A stretch of DNA of 64,000 bases from Pseudomonas putida (GCF_003228315.1 NZ_CP029693.1:5242501-5306500); one strand, 5' to 3'; positions 1 through 8,358 are shown, counted from the stretch's first letter. Notes: generated by a model from the sequence alone, not told the origin. Program-made: numbers and translations.

Positions 1-195
1 GCGTTTGACGGTATCTACTTTGGCTTCGTGACGGGATTGACCATTGGCTATGGCGAACTGGTGCCGAAGCTGCCGTTGTCGCGGGTGTTGGCGATATTGC
101 TTGGATTCAATGGTGTGTTGCTGACGGCGATTTTTGCGGCGATCAGCGTGCGGGCGATCGAGACGGCGGTGCGGGTGACGGGCGAGGACAAGTAA
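1..195 (+). CDS. Potassium-channel-like protein (C-terminal fragment)
   Basis: The reading frame is open at the left edge and ends in TAA at 193-195; only the last 64 residues are present. They hold the motif TIGYGE, which matches the selectivity filter of two-helix ion channels (Ion_trans_2 type), followed by a hydrophobic segment (AILLGFNGVLLTAIFAAISV) that fits the pore-lining second helix. No RCK or other regulatory domain follows; the protein stops soon after this helix. Likely role: inner-membrane K+ or cation channel, ligand and physiology unknown. It converges on the formate dehydrogenase operon across a REP pair. Confidence 0.7.
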   Translation, partial: AFDGIYFGFVTGLTIGYGELVPKLPLSRVLAILLGFNGVLLTAIFAAISVRAIETAVRVTGEDK

Positions 196-200
196 CCGAT

Positions 201-306
201 CCCTGTAGGAGCGAGCATGCTCGCGATGCAAGTTCATGTAACGCGGGTATCCAGACAGCCCGCGTTATCGTTGACGTCCATCGCGAGCATGCTCGCTCCT
301 ACAGGG
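201..306. repeat. REP inverted pair (BIME-like)
   Basis: Two 28-base arms, 201-228 and 279-306, are reverse complements built on the core GGAGCGAGCATGCTCGCGAT and its complement, separated by about 50 bases. The pair sits between two convergent genes. Pseudomonas REP elements of this form are usually spread by a chromosomal RAYT transposase; none is encoded in this window. Confidence 0.9.
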
Positions 307-315
307 GGGGCGGTG

Positions 316-537
316 TCAGGCTTCCCAGCCGGCCCCGCTGACCGCTTCTTGCGCCAGTGGGTGCATTTCAGCCCCTGAATGCTCCGTCTGCCAGGCCAGC
401 AATTCCTTGCGCATGCCCGGCGTCCAGTACATCTGCAGATGGTTGCGCACACCCTGCACCGCCAGTTGCCGGTCCGGCTCGCTGGCGAAGTACTGGGCGA
501 TCTGGTTGGCCATCTTGATCAGGTTCTCAGTGCTCAT
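316..537 (-). CDS. fdsD: Formate dehydrogenase delta subunit
   Basis: Seventy-three residues beginning MSTENLIKMANQIAQYFAS, typical of the small FdsD subunit of soluble NAD-dependent formate dehydrogenases. FdsD has no cofactor motif; in characterised FdsGBAD enzymes it helps assemble or stabilise the complex. The start ATG at 535-537 overlaps the fdsA stop codon (ATGA), so translation is probably coupled. It is the last gene of the fdsG-B-A-D operon. In many bacteria an FdhD-like gene (fdsC) lies between fdsA and fdsD; here the two are directly fused by overlap and no fdsC is present. Confidence 0.88.
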   Translation of the reverse strand: MSTENLIKMANQIAQYFASEPDRQLAVQGVRNHLQMYWTPGMRKELLAWQTEHSGAEMHPLAQEAVSGAGWEA

Positions 538-3410
538 CGGCGTACCTCCGCCTTATCGCCACGGGCGCGTTCCTTGAGCAGACGATGCTGTTCCTCGGTG
601 AATGCCTGGAAGCGTTTTTGCCATTCCGACGGGTGATACACGCGGCTGACTTCCACGGCGGTGACCTTGTACTCCGGACAGTTGGTAGCCCAGTCGGAGT
701 TGTCGGTGGTGATCACGTTGGCCCCCGATTCGGGGAAGTGGAAGGTGGTGTACACCACGCCCGGTGCCACCCGTTCGGTGACCCGCGCGCGCAGCACGGT
801 CTGGCCGGCGCGGCTGCCGATGCCGACCCAATCGCCTTCGTTGATGCCACGGCTTTCGGCGTCGGTCGGGTGAATTTCCAGGCGGTCCTCGTCGTGCCAG
901 GCGACGTTGTCGGTGCGCCGGGTCTGGGCGCCGACGTTGTACTGGCTGAGGATGCGCCCGGTGGTCAGCAGCAGTGGATAACGGCTGTTGACCTTCTCTT
1001 CGGTGGGCACGTAACCGGTGAGCATGAAGCGCCCCTTGCCGCGCACGAACTGCTCGATGTGCATGGTCGGCGTGCCGTCCGGCGCATTGGCGTTGCACGG
1101 CCATTGCAGGCTTCCGTGACGCTCCAGTTCCGCATAGCTGACATTGGTGAAGGTCGGCGTCAGGCGGGCGATCTCATCCATGATTTCCGACGGATGTTTG
1201 TAGTCCATCCGGTAGCCCAGGGCATTGGCCAGCGCCACCGTACCTTCCCAGTCGGCCTTGCCGCCCAGCGGGTCCATCACCTTGCGCACCCGCGAGATAC
1301 GGCGCTCGGCGTTGGTGAAGGTGCCGTCCTTTTCCAGGAACGAAGCGCCCGGCAGGAACACGTGGGCGAACTTGGCGGTTTCGTTGAGGAAGATGTCCTG
1401 CACCACCACGCATTCCATGGCCGACAGGGCCGCGGTGACGTGCTGGGTGTTCGGGTCGCTTTGTGCGATGTCTTCGCCCTGGCAGTACAGGCCCTTGAAG
1501 CTGCCGGCCAGCGCCGACTCGAACATGTTGGGAATGCGCAGGCCGGGATCGGGTTGCAGGGTGACGTTCCACGCCTGTTCAAATTGCGCGCGGACCGTTT
1601 CGTTGGAGATGTGCCGATAGCCGGGCAGTTCGTGGGGGAAGGAGCCCATGTCGCAGGAACCCTGCACATTGTTCTGCCCCCGCAGCGGGTTCACGCCCAC
1701 GCCTTCGCGGCCGATGTTGCCGGTGGCCATGGCGAGGTTGGCGATGCCCATCACCGAGGTGCTGCCCTGGCTGTGTTCGGTGACACCCAGGCCATAGTAG
1801 ATCGCCGCGTTGCCGCCGGTGGCGTACAGGCGCGCGGCGGCGCGGATGTCGGCCGCCGGTACGCCGCAGATCGGGCCAATCACTTCCGGCGAGTTGTCCG
1901 CGCGGCTGACGAATTCGCTCCAGCGGGCGAAATCGACATTCTCGCAACGGGCGTCGATAAAGGCCTGGTCTTGCAGCCCTTCGGTGATGATGGTGTGGGC
2001 CAGTGCATTGAGCATGGCGACGTTGGTGCCGGGGCGCAGGGCCAGGTGATATTCGGCGCGGGCGTGCACCGAGTCCACCAGATCGATGCGTCGTGGATCG
2101 ATGACGATCAGGCGCGCACCTTCACGCAGGCGGCGCTTGAGTTGCGAGGCAAACACCGGGTGCGCATCGCTCGGGTTGGCGCCCATCACCAGGATCACGT
2201 CGGCCTGCATCACCGAATCGAAACTCTGGGTGCCGGCGGACTCGCCCAACGTCTGCTTCAAGCCATAGCCGGTCGGCGAGTGACAGACCCGCGCGCAGGT
2301 GTCGACGTTGTTGTTGCCAAACGCGGCGCGCACCAGTTTCTGCACCAGATAGGTTTCTTCGTTGGTGCAACGGCTGGAAGTGATGCCGCCGATGGAATCG
2401 CGACCGTATTTTTGTTGCAGACGGCGGAATTCGCTGGCGGCGTAGGTCACCGCTTCATCCCAGCTGACTTCCTGCCACGGGTCGTTGATGTGCTGGCGGA
2501 TCATCGGCTTGGTGATGCGATCCGGGTGGGTGGCGTAGCCCCAGGCGAAACGGCCCTTGACGCAGGAGTGGCCGTGGTTGGCCTGGCCGTTCTTGTCCGG
2601 AACCATGCGCACAAGCTGGTCGCCTTTCATCTCGGCGCGGAACGAGCAGCCCACGCCGCAATAGGCGCAGGTGGTGATCACGGCGTGTTCGGGCTGGCCC
2701 ATTTCGACCACGTTTTTTTCCATCAGGGTCGCGGTAGGGCAGGCCTGCACGCAGGCGCCGCAGGACACGCATTCCGACTCGAGAAAGTTCTCGCCACCGG
2801 CCGCCGACACACGGGATTCAAAACCACGCCCGGTGATGGTCAGGGCGAAGGTGCCCTGGGTTTCTTCGCAGGCGCGCACGCAGCGGTTGCAGACGATGCA
2901 CTTGCTCGGGTCGTAGTCGAAGTAGGGGTTGGATGTGTCCTTCACATCGGCCAGATGGTTTTCGCCTTCATAACCGTAACGTACTTCCCGCAGGCCGACC
3001 TGACCGGCCACGGTTTGCAGCTCGCAGTTGCCGTTGGCCGAGCAGGTCAGGCAGTCCAGCGGGTGATCGGAGATATACAGCTCCATCACGTTGCGGCGCA
3101 GGGTCGCGAGCTTGGGCGTTTGGGTGTGCACGGTCATGCCTTCAGTGACAGGCGTGGTGCAGGACGCGGGGTAGCCGCGCATGCCGTCGATCTCCACCAG
3201 GCACATGCGGCAGGAGCCGAAGGCTTCCAGGCTGTCGGTGGCGCAGAGTTTCGGGATGGTGGTACCCATCAGCGCGGCGGCGCGCATCACCGAGGTGCCT
3301 TCGGGCACGCTCATGCTGCGACCGTCGATGGTCAGGGTGATTTGCACCTCGCTGTGGCGCTCGGGTGTTCCAAGATCGATATCGGTTTTCGGGTCGAAGA
3401 GCGTGATCAT
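534..3410 (-). CDS. fdsA: NAD-dependent formate dehydrogenase, molybdenum catalytic alpha subunit
   Basis: Protein of 958 residues that oxidises formate to CO2 at a bis-pterin molybdenum centre and passes electrons through iron-sulfur clusters to FdsB/FdsG. Visible from the N-terminus: [2Fe-2S] cysteines 56, 67, 70 and 84; an NuoG-like His116/Cys120/Cys123/Cys129 cluster; two ferredoxin-type [4Fe-4S] sets (Cys171-181 and Cys214-224); a further [4Fe-4S] set at Cys248/251/255/283; then the molybdopterin domain with VCHSPT, whose Cys376-His377 are the expected Mo ligand and catalytic histidine. The start at 3410 overlaps the fdsB stop (ATGA). The open frame extends 77 codons further upstream but that part lies inside fdsB and does not look like protein of this family. 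Confidence 0.95.
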   Translation of the reverse strand: MITLFDPKTDIDLGTPERHSEVQITLTIDGRSMSVPEGTSVMRAAALMGTTIPKLCATDSLEAFGSCRMCLVEIDGMRGYPASCTTPVTEGMTVHTQTPKLATLRRNVMELYISDHPLDCLTCSANGNCELQTVAGQVGLREVRYGYEGENHLADVKDTSNPYFDYDPSKCIVCNRCVRACEETQGTFALTITGRGFESRVSAAGGENFLESECVSCGACVQACPTATLMEKNVVEMGQPEHAVITTCAYCGVGCSFRAEMKGDQLVRMVPDKNGQANHGHSCVKGRFAWGYATHPDRITKPMIRQHINDPWQEVSWDEAVTYAASEFRRLQQKYGRDSIGGITSSRCTNEETYLVQKLVRAAFGNNNVDTCARVCHSPTGYGLKQTLGESAGTQSFDSVMQADVILVMGANPSDAHPVFASQLKRRLREGARLIVIDPRRIDLVDSVHARAEYHLALRPGTNVAMLNALAHTIITEGLQDQAFIDARCENVDFARWSEFVSRADNSPEVIGPICGVPAADIRAAARLYATGGNAAIYYGLGVTEHSQGSTSVMGIANLAMATGNIGREGVGVNPLRGQNNVQGSCDMGSFPHELPGYRHISNETVRAQFEQAWNVTLQPDPGLRIPNMFESALAGSFKGLYCQGEDIAQSDPNTQHVTAALSAMECVVVQDIFLNETAKFAHVFLPGASFLEKDGTFTNAERRISRVRKVMDPLGGKADWEGTVALANALGYRMDYKHPSEIMDEIARLTPTFTNVSYAELERHGSLQWPCNANAPDGTPTMHIEQFVRGKGRFMLTGYVPTEEKVNSRYPLLLTTGRILSQYNVGAQTRRTDNVAWHDEDRLEIHPTDAESRGINEGDWVGIGSRAGQTVLRARVTERVAPGVVYTTFHFPESGANVITTDNSDWATNCPEYKVTAVEVSRVYHPSEWQKRFQAFTEEQHRLLKERARGDKAEVRR

Positions 3411-4963
3411 TGTTCGGCCTCCGAGGCTTGCAGACCGAAGTCGGCGGGGAAATGTTTGAGGGCGCTGGCGACCGGATAGGAGGTCATGCCGCCCAAGGCG
3501 CAGAGCGAGCCGTATTGCAGCGTGTCGCACAGGTCCTTGAGGATGATCACCTGCTCGTCGCGAGCGCTCTGGTCGGGCGCGGCCAGCAGGCGGTCGATTA
3601 CCTCCACGCCACGGGTCGAGCCGATCCGGCAAGGCGTGCATTTGCCGCAGGATTCTTCGGCGCAGAACTGCATGGCAAAGCGTGCCATGTGGGCCATGTC
3701 GAGGCTGTCGTCAGCCACCACTACGCCGCCGTGGCCGAGCATCGCGCCCATGGCGGCGAAGGCTTCGTAATCCAGTGGCGTATCGAATTGCGAAGGCGGC
3801 ACCCAGGCGCCCAGCGGCCCGCCAACTTGTGCGGCCTTCAAGGGACGACCACTGGCGGTGCCGCCGCCGTAGTCTTCCACCAGTTCGCGCAGGGTCAGGC
3901 CAAAGGCCCGTTCCACCAGGCCGCCGTGGCGGATGTTTCCGGCCAGTTGGAAAGGCATGGTGCCCAAGGAACGGCCCATGCCGTAGTCGCGGTAGAACTG
4001 TGCGCCCTTGGCCAGAATCAGTGGGACCGAGGCCAGGGTCAGTACGTTGTGCACCAGCGTTGGCTGGCCGAACAGGCCTTGCAGCGCGGGAATCGGCGGC
4101 TTGGCGCGGACGATGCCGCGTTTGCCTTCCAGCGAATCCAGTAGCGCGGTTTCTTCACCGCAGATGTACGCGCCGGCGCCGACGCGGACTTCCATGTCGA
4201 AGGCCTGGCCGCTGCCGCCGACATTGGCGCCCAGATAACCGGCTTCACGAGCGATATTCAGCGCTTGGCGCAGGGTGGCCACGGCATCCGGATATTCCGA
4301 ACGTACATAGATGTAGCCGAAGGTGGCGCCGGTGCAGAGCCCGGCAATGGCCATGCCTTCGATCAGCAGGAAGGGGTCGCCTTCCATCAGCATGCGGTCG
4401 GCGAAGGTGCCGGAGTCGCCTTCGTCGGCGTTGCACACGATGTACTTTTGCGCCGCTTGGGTGCCGCGCACCGTGCGCCATTTGATCCCGGCGGGGAAGG
4501 CTGCGCCGCCACGGCCGCGCAGGCCGGAGTCGAATACTTCTGTGGCGGTCTGCTCGCCGCCAACGGTGATCGCTCTTTTCAGACCCTCGAAACCGCCGTG
4601 GGCGCGGTAGTCGTCCAGCGACAGCGGCCGGGTGATGCCGGCGCGGGCGAACAGCAGGCGTTGTTGGGATTTGAGATACGGCAGCTCTTCCACGAGGCCC
4701 AGGGCCAGGGGATGTGCTGTCGGGTTTTGGAGGGCTTCGAGTACGGACGGCACATCGTCTGCGGTCAACGGGCCAAAGCCGATCCGGCCTTGCGGGCTAT
4801 CCACTTCCAGCAACGGTTCCAGCCAGTACAGGCCGCGCGAGCTGGTGCGCTGTAGCTCCAACGGCAGATTGCGTGCCTTGGCCTGAGTGATCAGGGCGGT
4901 GGACACCTCATCGGCCCCCACGGCACGGGCCAGCGAATCACAGGGCAAATAGAGAGTCGGCAT
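3407..4963 (-). CDS. fdsB: Formate dehydrogenase beta subunit (FMN/NADH-binding)
   Basis: Protein of 518 residues. The N-terminal ~120 residues are thioredoxin-like, followed by a NuoF-type module with the glycine-rich GLRGRGGAAFPAGIKW (FMN/NADH binding), GAGAYICGEETALL, and the [4Fe-4S] motif ESCGKCTPCR near the C-terminus. It carries electrons from the Fe-S chain to NAD+. The start ATG at 4961-4963 overlaps the last base of the fdsG stop (TGATG). An upstream in-frame extension to 5077 is rejected because it reads through fdsG in another frame. It is an NADH dehydrogenase-like subunit, but the fdsA linkage fixes its role. Confidence 0.94.
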   Translation of the reverse strand: MPTLYLPCDSLARAVGADEVSTALITQAKARNLPLELQRTSSRGLYWLEPLLEVDSPQGRIGFGPLTADDVPSVLEALQNPTAHPLALGLVEELPYLKSQQRLLFARAGITRPLSLDDYRAHGGFEGLKRAITVGGEQTATEVFDSGLRGRGGAAFPAGIKWRTVRGTQAAQKYIVCNADEGDSGTFADRMLMEGDPFLLIEGMAIAGLCTGATFGYIYVRSEYPDAVATLRQALNIAREAGYLGANVGGSGQAFDMEVRVGAGAYICGEETALLDSLEGKRGIVRAKPPIPALQGLFGQPTLVHNVLTLASVPLILAKGAQFYRDYGMGRSLGTMPFQLAGNIRHGGLVERAFGLTLRELVEDYGGGTASGRPLKAAQVGGPLGAWVPPSQFDTPLDYEAFAAMGAMLGHGGVVVADDSLDMAHMARFAMQFCAEESCGKCTPCRIGSTRGVEVIDRLLAAPDQSARDEQVIILKDLCDTLQYGSLCALGGMTSYPVASALKHFPADFGLQASEAEQ

Positions 4964-5439
4964 CACGCGTCCTCCCTGCAAGCATCGAGCAAGGCATCCA
5001 GCCGCTCGGCACTGAGCCGCGCATGCACCCGACCATCCAGCTCCAGTGCCGGCGAACAAGCACAGGCACCGAGGCAATAAACAGGGCGCAAACTGATGCT
5101 GCCATCGGCGCTGCTGCCGTGGTCATCCAATTGCAGTCGATCGCGCAATTGCGCCGCCAACTGCTCGGCCCCACGGCTCTGGCACGACTCGGCGCGGCAC
5201 AACCGCAGAATATGGCGGGCCGGCGGCGCGGTACGGAAGTCGTGGTAGAAGCTGATCACCCCGCGCACCTCGGCCTGACTGAGGTTCAGCGCATGGGCAA
5301 TCTCGGGGACGGCGGCATCGGGGACGTAGCCGATGCGCTCCTGAATATCATGAAGAATGGGCAACAGCGCACCGGGAGTACCCTTATGGCGCTCCAGCAG
5401 CGTGTTGATCACAGGCAGGTGCAACTCAACATCAGGCAT
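4963..5439 (-). CDS. fdsG: Formate dehydrogenase gamma subunit (NuoE-like, [2Fe-2S])
   Basis: Protein of 158 residues with a NuoE/thioredoxin-like fold. Helical N-terminus containing LLPILHDIQERIGYVPD, then the cluster-binding cysteines in CRAESCQSRG and YCLGACACSPA, which hold one [2Fe-2S] centre. It pairs with FdsB to form the NADH-producing module. First gene of the operon; transcription must start in the 5440-6074 gap. No obvious sigma-54 or sigma-70 promoter stood out by eye. Confidence 0.93.
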   Translation of the reverse strand: MPDVELHLPVINTLLERHKGTPGALLPILHDIQERIGYVPDAAVPEIAHALNLSQAEVRGVISFYHDFRTAPPARHILRLCRAESCQSRGAEQLAAQLRDRLQLDDHGSSADGSISLRPVYCLGACACSPALELDGRVHARLSAERLDALLDACREDA

Positions 5440-6074
5440 TCAGCAATCCTCACGGTCACGGACATACCAGAAGGTCGTCGGTTGTCCGAAAGTGTCGGCT
5501 GCGGCACTCACACCACGTCACGGTATCGTGGCAATTTCAGGCCGGTGGCCAGGGTGCCCTGAGTGGGCATCTTGTTGTGCCCGATGCGGTCTTCGCCGCA
5601 CCTCTATAAAGGGCATAAAGCGCAGATTGCCACGGGGGCTTTTATTAACCCGCACCAAAGCGACGTGTTTGGTTCTGTCTACGACTCTCTATTGAGTCTA
5701 GAAGAGTGTGGTGGGAGATGGTGTTGTTAGAGACTGTTACGTAATTTCTGCCAGACAGCCGTAACCTTCTGTAGGAGCGAGCTGCTCGCGATGGCGGAGT
5801 TTCAGGCAGCATATTCGTCGACTGACACTCCCTTTTCGCGAGCATGTTGTCGCCAGGCACAAAGCCAACCCAATCGCCTCTCGAAGAAAAAACATCATCA
5901 ATATCCTTCTACTTTTCCGAAGCACGCGTAGGAATCGTCTGAACTGTTCTCCGTCGCCTTGAATTGCCTCTTGGCCCCAGTACCGTGCGTGCGGCCAACT
6001 CAATCCTGAGTCGGTGCAGCGCACCGTTTATGGCTGCGCCCCACGGGGACGCCAATAGACAGGGAGTTCAAGAA
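5440..6074. other. Non-coding gap between the fds operon and the effector gene
   Basis: About 635 bases with no convincing gene. It must hold the divergent promoters for fdsG (minus) and the PAAR effector (plus). It includes a degenerate REP pair at 5769-5853 and a small inverted repeat GGGCATCTTGTTGTGCCC near 5566-5583. The stretch 5640-5780 is richer in A+T than its surroundings. In-frame extensions of the effector ORF into this gap (from 5964) lack protein-like composition. Confidence 0.6.
5769..5853. repeat. Degenerate REP pair
   Basis: Left arm CTGTAGGAGCGAGCTGCTCG at 5769 lacks two bases of the usual core (GAGCCTGCTC reads GAGCTGCTC). The right arm, near TTCGCGAGCATGTTGTCGCC at 5834, has decayed. 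Looks like an old copy of the family seen intact elsewhere in the window. Confidence 0.65.
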
Positions 6075-7481
6075 ATGAATGAAGGGCATTTTATCCGTGT
6101 GGGCGACAAGACCTCGTGCGGTGGCGAGGTCAAGGATGGTCATGACGGCGTCATCATGTATGGCCTCGCCCATGCGCGCGAAGGTGATCCCGTCACCTGC
6201 GGCGTGGACGGCCAGACCTACAGGATCCAGGGCGGCATTTCCTACATGGAAAGTCATGGACGATTGGTCGCCGGCACGCTGGACAGTTACAGCGGTTGCC
6301 CTTGCAAGGCGACCCTGAAAGCATCGAATTTCAACGGATCGTATGAATCCAGCCGAAGCGCTGCACCCTATGCCGCACAGACCGCCAGACAGCCGTCTGC
6401 CCGGGCCATGAGCAACCCGGAACCATCGCCATCCTCACTCGCGACCCCGCGGACCAACCCGACGCCAACACCGTTCACCACCTCAGCCCAGGAGCCCGGT
6501 TTTTACGTCGTTCCCCGAAGTACTACCCGCGAACAACTCGAAGCGAATCTGTTCACCCTGCGCGACCCGGCGGTGATGGGCAAATTCAAGCTGCTCAATC
6601 CCAATCTGGGCGATGTCAAAGCTGGTTCGATGATCGTGCTCGGTGATCCCAATCATCACCAATGCACCCGGCAAGAAGCCCTGCTCATGGAAGTGGCGGC
6701 CAAGACCAACCAGATCATCGAAACGCTCAGCTCGGAGGAAGCGGATTTCATGGTTCGTCACCGCGATGAAATCCAGACTTTTCTGGCGTTGGGCTCGAAC
6801 GCTATCGGCGTCGGTGCGAGCATTTTCAAAAACAATCTGGATAACGTAGGCAATGCCTTGAGGGACATCGAGGCATTGCATCAGAAGACGCTGGAACGAG
6901 ATGGCCACCTTCGCTCACCGACGTTCTTTGCAGAACGCCAGCTCTTGCTCGCCCAACTGAACAGCCACATGACGGCACTGACCCGCAAGGGAATTGGCTT
7001 CCCCGACCATATCAACCTGAAAAAAGCGCTGAGCATCTCCAGTCAAAGCCTGGTCCATCTGTGGACCAACGCCAGTCCTGCGGGGAAGATTCCGGGGTAT
7101 GCAACCCACCTTGAAGGTGTGGCGAAGGCTACCAAGTATGTCCAGTATGGCGGTTGGCTAGGTACGGCTATCGGCGGCGGGGCGTCTGCGTTGAAGGTTC
7201 AGGATGTATGTGCCGCCGGGAATACTGAAGCTTGCGAGCGAATCAGATTTACCGAGACGGGGAGTTTTGCTGGGGGGATCGGTGGTGGTGCCGTGGCGGG
7301 TTCAATACTGACTGCATCTGCAGTTAGCAGTCTTTGTATCGGGCTTGGCGTACCTACCGCTGGTATCGGAATGTTGGCGTGTAGCATCCTCGCGGTAGGC
7401 GGTGGCTCTTATGCGGGCAGCATGCTTGGCGAGAAGGGGGGTGAAATCATTGGGGAAGTTGTTTATGAGAATTTGAAATGA
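6075..7481 (+). CDS. PAAR-domain T6SS effector with LysM-like and Gly-zipper membrane region
   Basis: 468 residues from the ATG at 6075, which has AGGGAG 9 bases upstream. Residues 1-85 are a PAAR domain (RVGDKTSCGGEV, AREGDPVTCG), the tip that caps VgrG spikes of type VI secretion systems. Residues 95-140 are a Pro/Ser/Thr-rich linker. Residues 141-192 look LysM-like (FYVVPRSTTREQLEANLF, LLNPNLGDVKAGSMIVLGDP). Residues 200-355 are helical. Residues 357-372 and 397-465 are hydrophobic and full of GxxxG-type glycine zippers (GGWLGTAIGGGA, GSFAGGIGGGAVAG, GGGSYAGSMLG). This order suggests a specialised effector whose C-terminus inserts into membranes. The stop overlaps the next gene (ATGA), the usual arrangement for an immunity partner. 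No vgrG or T6SS structural gene lies in the window, so this is an orphan effector locus. Toxicity and the pore idea are inference. Confidence 0.75.
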   Translation: MNEGHFIRVGDKTSCGGEVKDGHDGVIMYGLAHAREGDPVTCGVDGQTYRIQGGISYMESHGRLVAGTLDSYSGCPCKATLKASNFNGSYESSRSAAPYAAQTARQPSARAMSNPEPSPSSLATPRTNPTPTPFTTSAQEPGFYVVPRSTTREQLEANLFTLRDPAVMGKFKLLNPNLGDVKAGSMIVLGDPNHHQCTRQEALLMEVAAKTNQIIETLSSEEADFMVRHRDEIQTFLALGSNAIGVGASIFKNNLDNVGNALRDIEALHQKTLERDGHLRSPTFFAERQLLLAQLNSHMTALTRKGIGFPDHINLKKALSISSQSLVHLWTNASPAGKIPGYATHLEGVAKATKYVQYGGWLGTAIGGGASALKVQDVCAAGNTEACERIRFTETGSFAGGIGGGAVAGSILTASAVSSLCIGLGVPTAGIGMLACSILAVGGGSYAGSMLGEKGGEIIGEVVYENLK

Positions 7482-7864
7482 CTACTGCGGAACTGGTCGT
7501 TGGCAGTTTATGTGGAGTCGTGCTGATCAGCATGTTTATCTGGCTTGCGATTGCACTATATCTCGGCTACACAAAAACTGACGTGCTGCTGAACTCTTTC
7601 AAGAACAGTTCTTCTGTCATAACCATCGCTACGCGTATACACGCTGGACCTTGGGGGAAACTGCAGTTGGTAGGTTCAGCCTGTAGCGCCGTTACATTTC
7701 CGCGATTTTTTGTGAAACATGGTATCGCCAGTACTGAAGATATAGCGAACTTTCCTCTTTTGCTCAGGCGCATGCTCAAAGCACTCATGTGGTGCGCTAT
7801 AGGGCAGTTCGCTGCTTTAGCACTGCTCGTTGCGTTGTGGGAGTCCGGAGTACTCAAACAATAA
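7478..7864 (+). CDS. Two-helix membrane protein, probable immunity protein to the PAAR effector
   Basis: 128 residues. Strong hydrophobic segments lie near residues 5-30 (LVVGSLCGVVLISMFIWLAIA) and 97-125 (LKALMWCAIGQFAALALLVAL), with a polar loop of about 65 residues between them. The start overlaps the effector stop by 4 bases, so the two are translationally coupled. The coding sequence is richer in A+T than its neighbours, which fits transfer. I recognise no named family. Small inner-membrane proteins encoded just behind membrane-active T6SS toxins commonly protect the producer; that role is inferred here from position, size and topology only. Confidence 0.6.
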   Translation: MTTAELVVGSLCGVVLISMFIWLAIALYLGYTKTDVLLNSFKNSSSVITIATRIHAGPWGKLQLVGSACSAVTFPRFFVKHGIASTEDIANFPLLLRRMLKALMWCAIGQFAALALLVALWESGVLKQ

Positions 7865-7875
7865 AAATGGGCAAG

Positions 7876-7932
7876 ACAAAGGGGATATATTAATTATTGA
7901 GCAAACCTCAATAGCAAATCCGTTCCCTTTGT
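7876..7932 (+). terminator. Nested inverted repeats after the effector/immunity pair
   Basis: An outer arm ACAAAGGG (7876-7883) pairs with CCCTTTGT (7925-7932), and inside it ATTGAG (7896-7901) pairs with CTCAAT (7907-7912) across a CAAAC loop. A T-rich stretch follows (TTTTGATAGC). It could end transcription of the effector/immunity unit; the long outer loop makes this uncertain. Confidence 0.35.
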
Positions 7933-8037
7933 TTTGATAGCTAATTTTATGGGGTTCAGGCTGTATCACTCATCGAAGTAAGTGTGCCGACAATTCTTCC
8001 AACGCTTGCAATTTTTTCAGTAAACGGAATTACGTAC

Positions 8038-8358
8038 ATGACCGAAATCAATCAGTTGCAGCCCGAAGAGTTTGCAGGAATGGAGGATATTCGACGCGAA
8101 ATCGATGCCCTTGATCAGGCGGTAATCAAACTGTTGGGCAAGCGTTTTCGATACGTACTGGCTGCCTCGAAGTACAAGACCTCAATGACTTCGGTGCGTG
8201 GTCCGGAGCGTTTCAAGGCCATGTTGGCGACACGACGCGAGTGGGCCGAGGCTGAAGGGTTGAGCCCGGACGCAATCGAGAAAATGTACAGTGACCTGGT
8301 GAACCACTTCATTGAAGAAGAAATGAAACACTGGGTGGCTCATCAATCCAGCACCTGA
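8038..8358 (+). CDS. PchB-like isochorismate-pyruvate lyase / AroQ-type chorismate mutase
   Basis: 106 residues from the ATG at 8038; an in-frame ATG further up has no support. It aligns along its whole length with the PchB salicylate-forming enzyme (DIRREIDALDQAVIKLLGKR, AASKYKTS, RREWAEAEGLSPDAIE). Of the four active-site residues of PchB, Arg14, Arg31 and Lys42 correspond to Arg19, Arg36 and Lys47 here, but PchB Gln90 corresponds to Glu95. Chorismate mutases of the same fold can use Glu at that position, so the substrate preference may differ. No isochorismate synthase (pchA) or siderophore gene is adjacent; the gene stands alone. It could supply salicylate or act as a chorismate mutase. 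Confidence 0.75.
   Translation: MTEINQLQPEEFAGMEDIRREIDALDQAVIKLLGKRFRYVLAASKYKTSMTSVRGPERFKAMLATRREWAEAEGLSPDAIEKMYSDLVNHFIEEEMKHWVAHQSST

Noticed and set aside
201..306. Inverted repeats read as a CRISPR array or attachment site
   Set aside because: Only two palindromic arms per site, dispersed through the chromosome; REP elements.
585..3479. 964-codon plus-strand ORF opposite fdsA
   Set aside because: Antisense shadow of a high-G+C gene; the fdsA frame has all expected motifs and the shadow reads His/Gly/Ala-rich.
3411..3641. N-terminal extension of fdsA
   Set aside because: Lies in fdsB in another frame, Arg-rich and unlike the family; ATG 3410 overlaps the fdsB stop.
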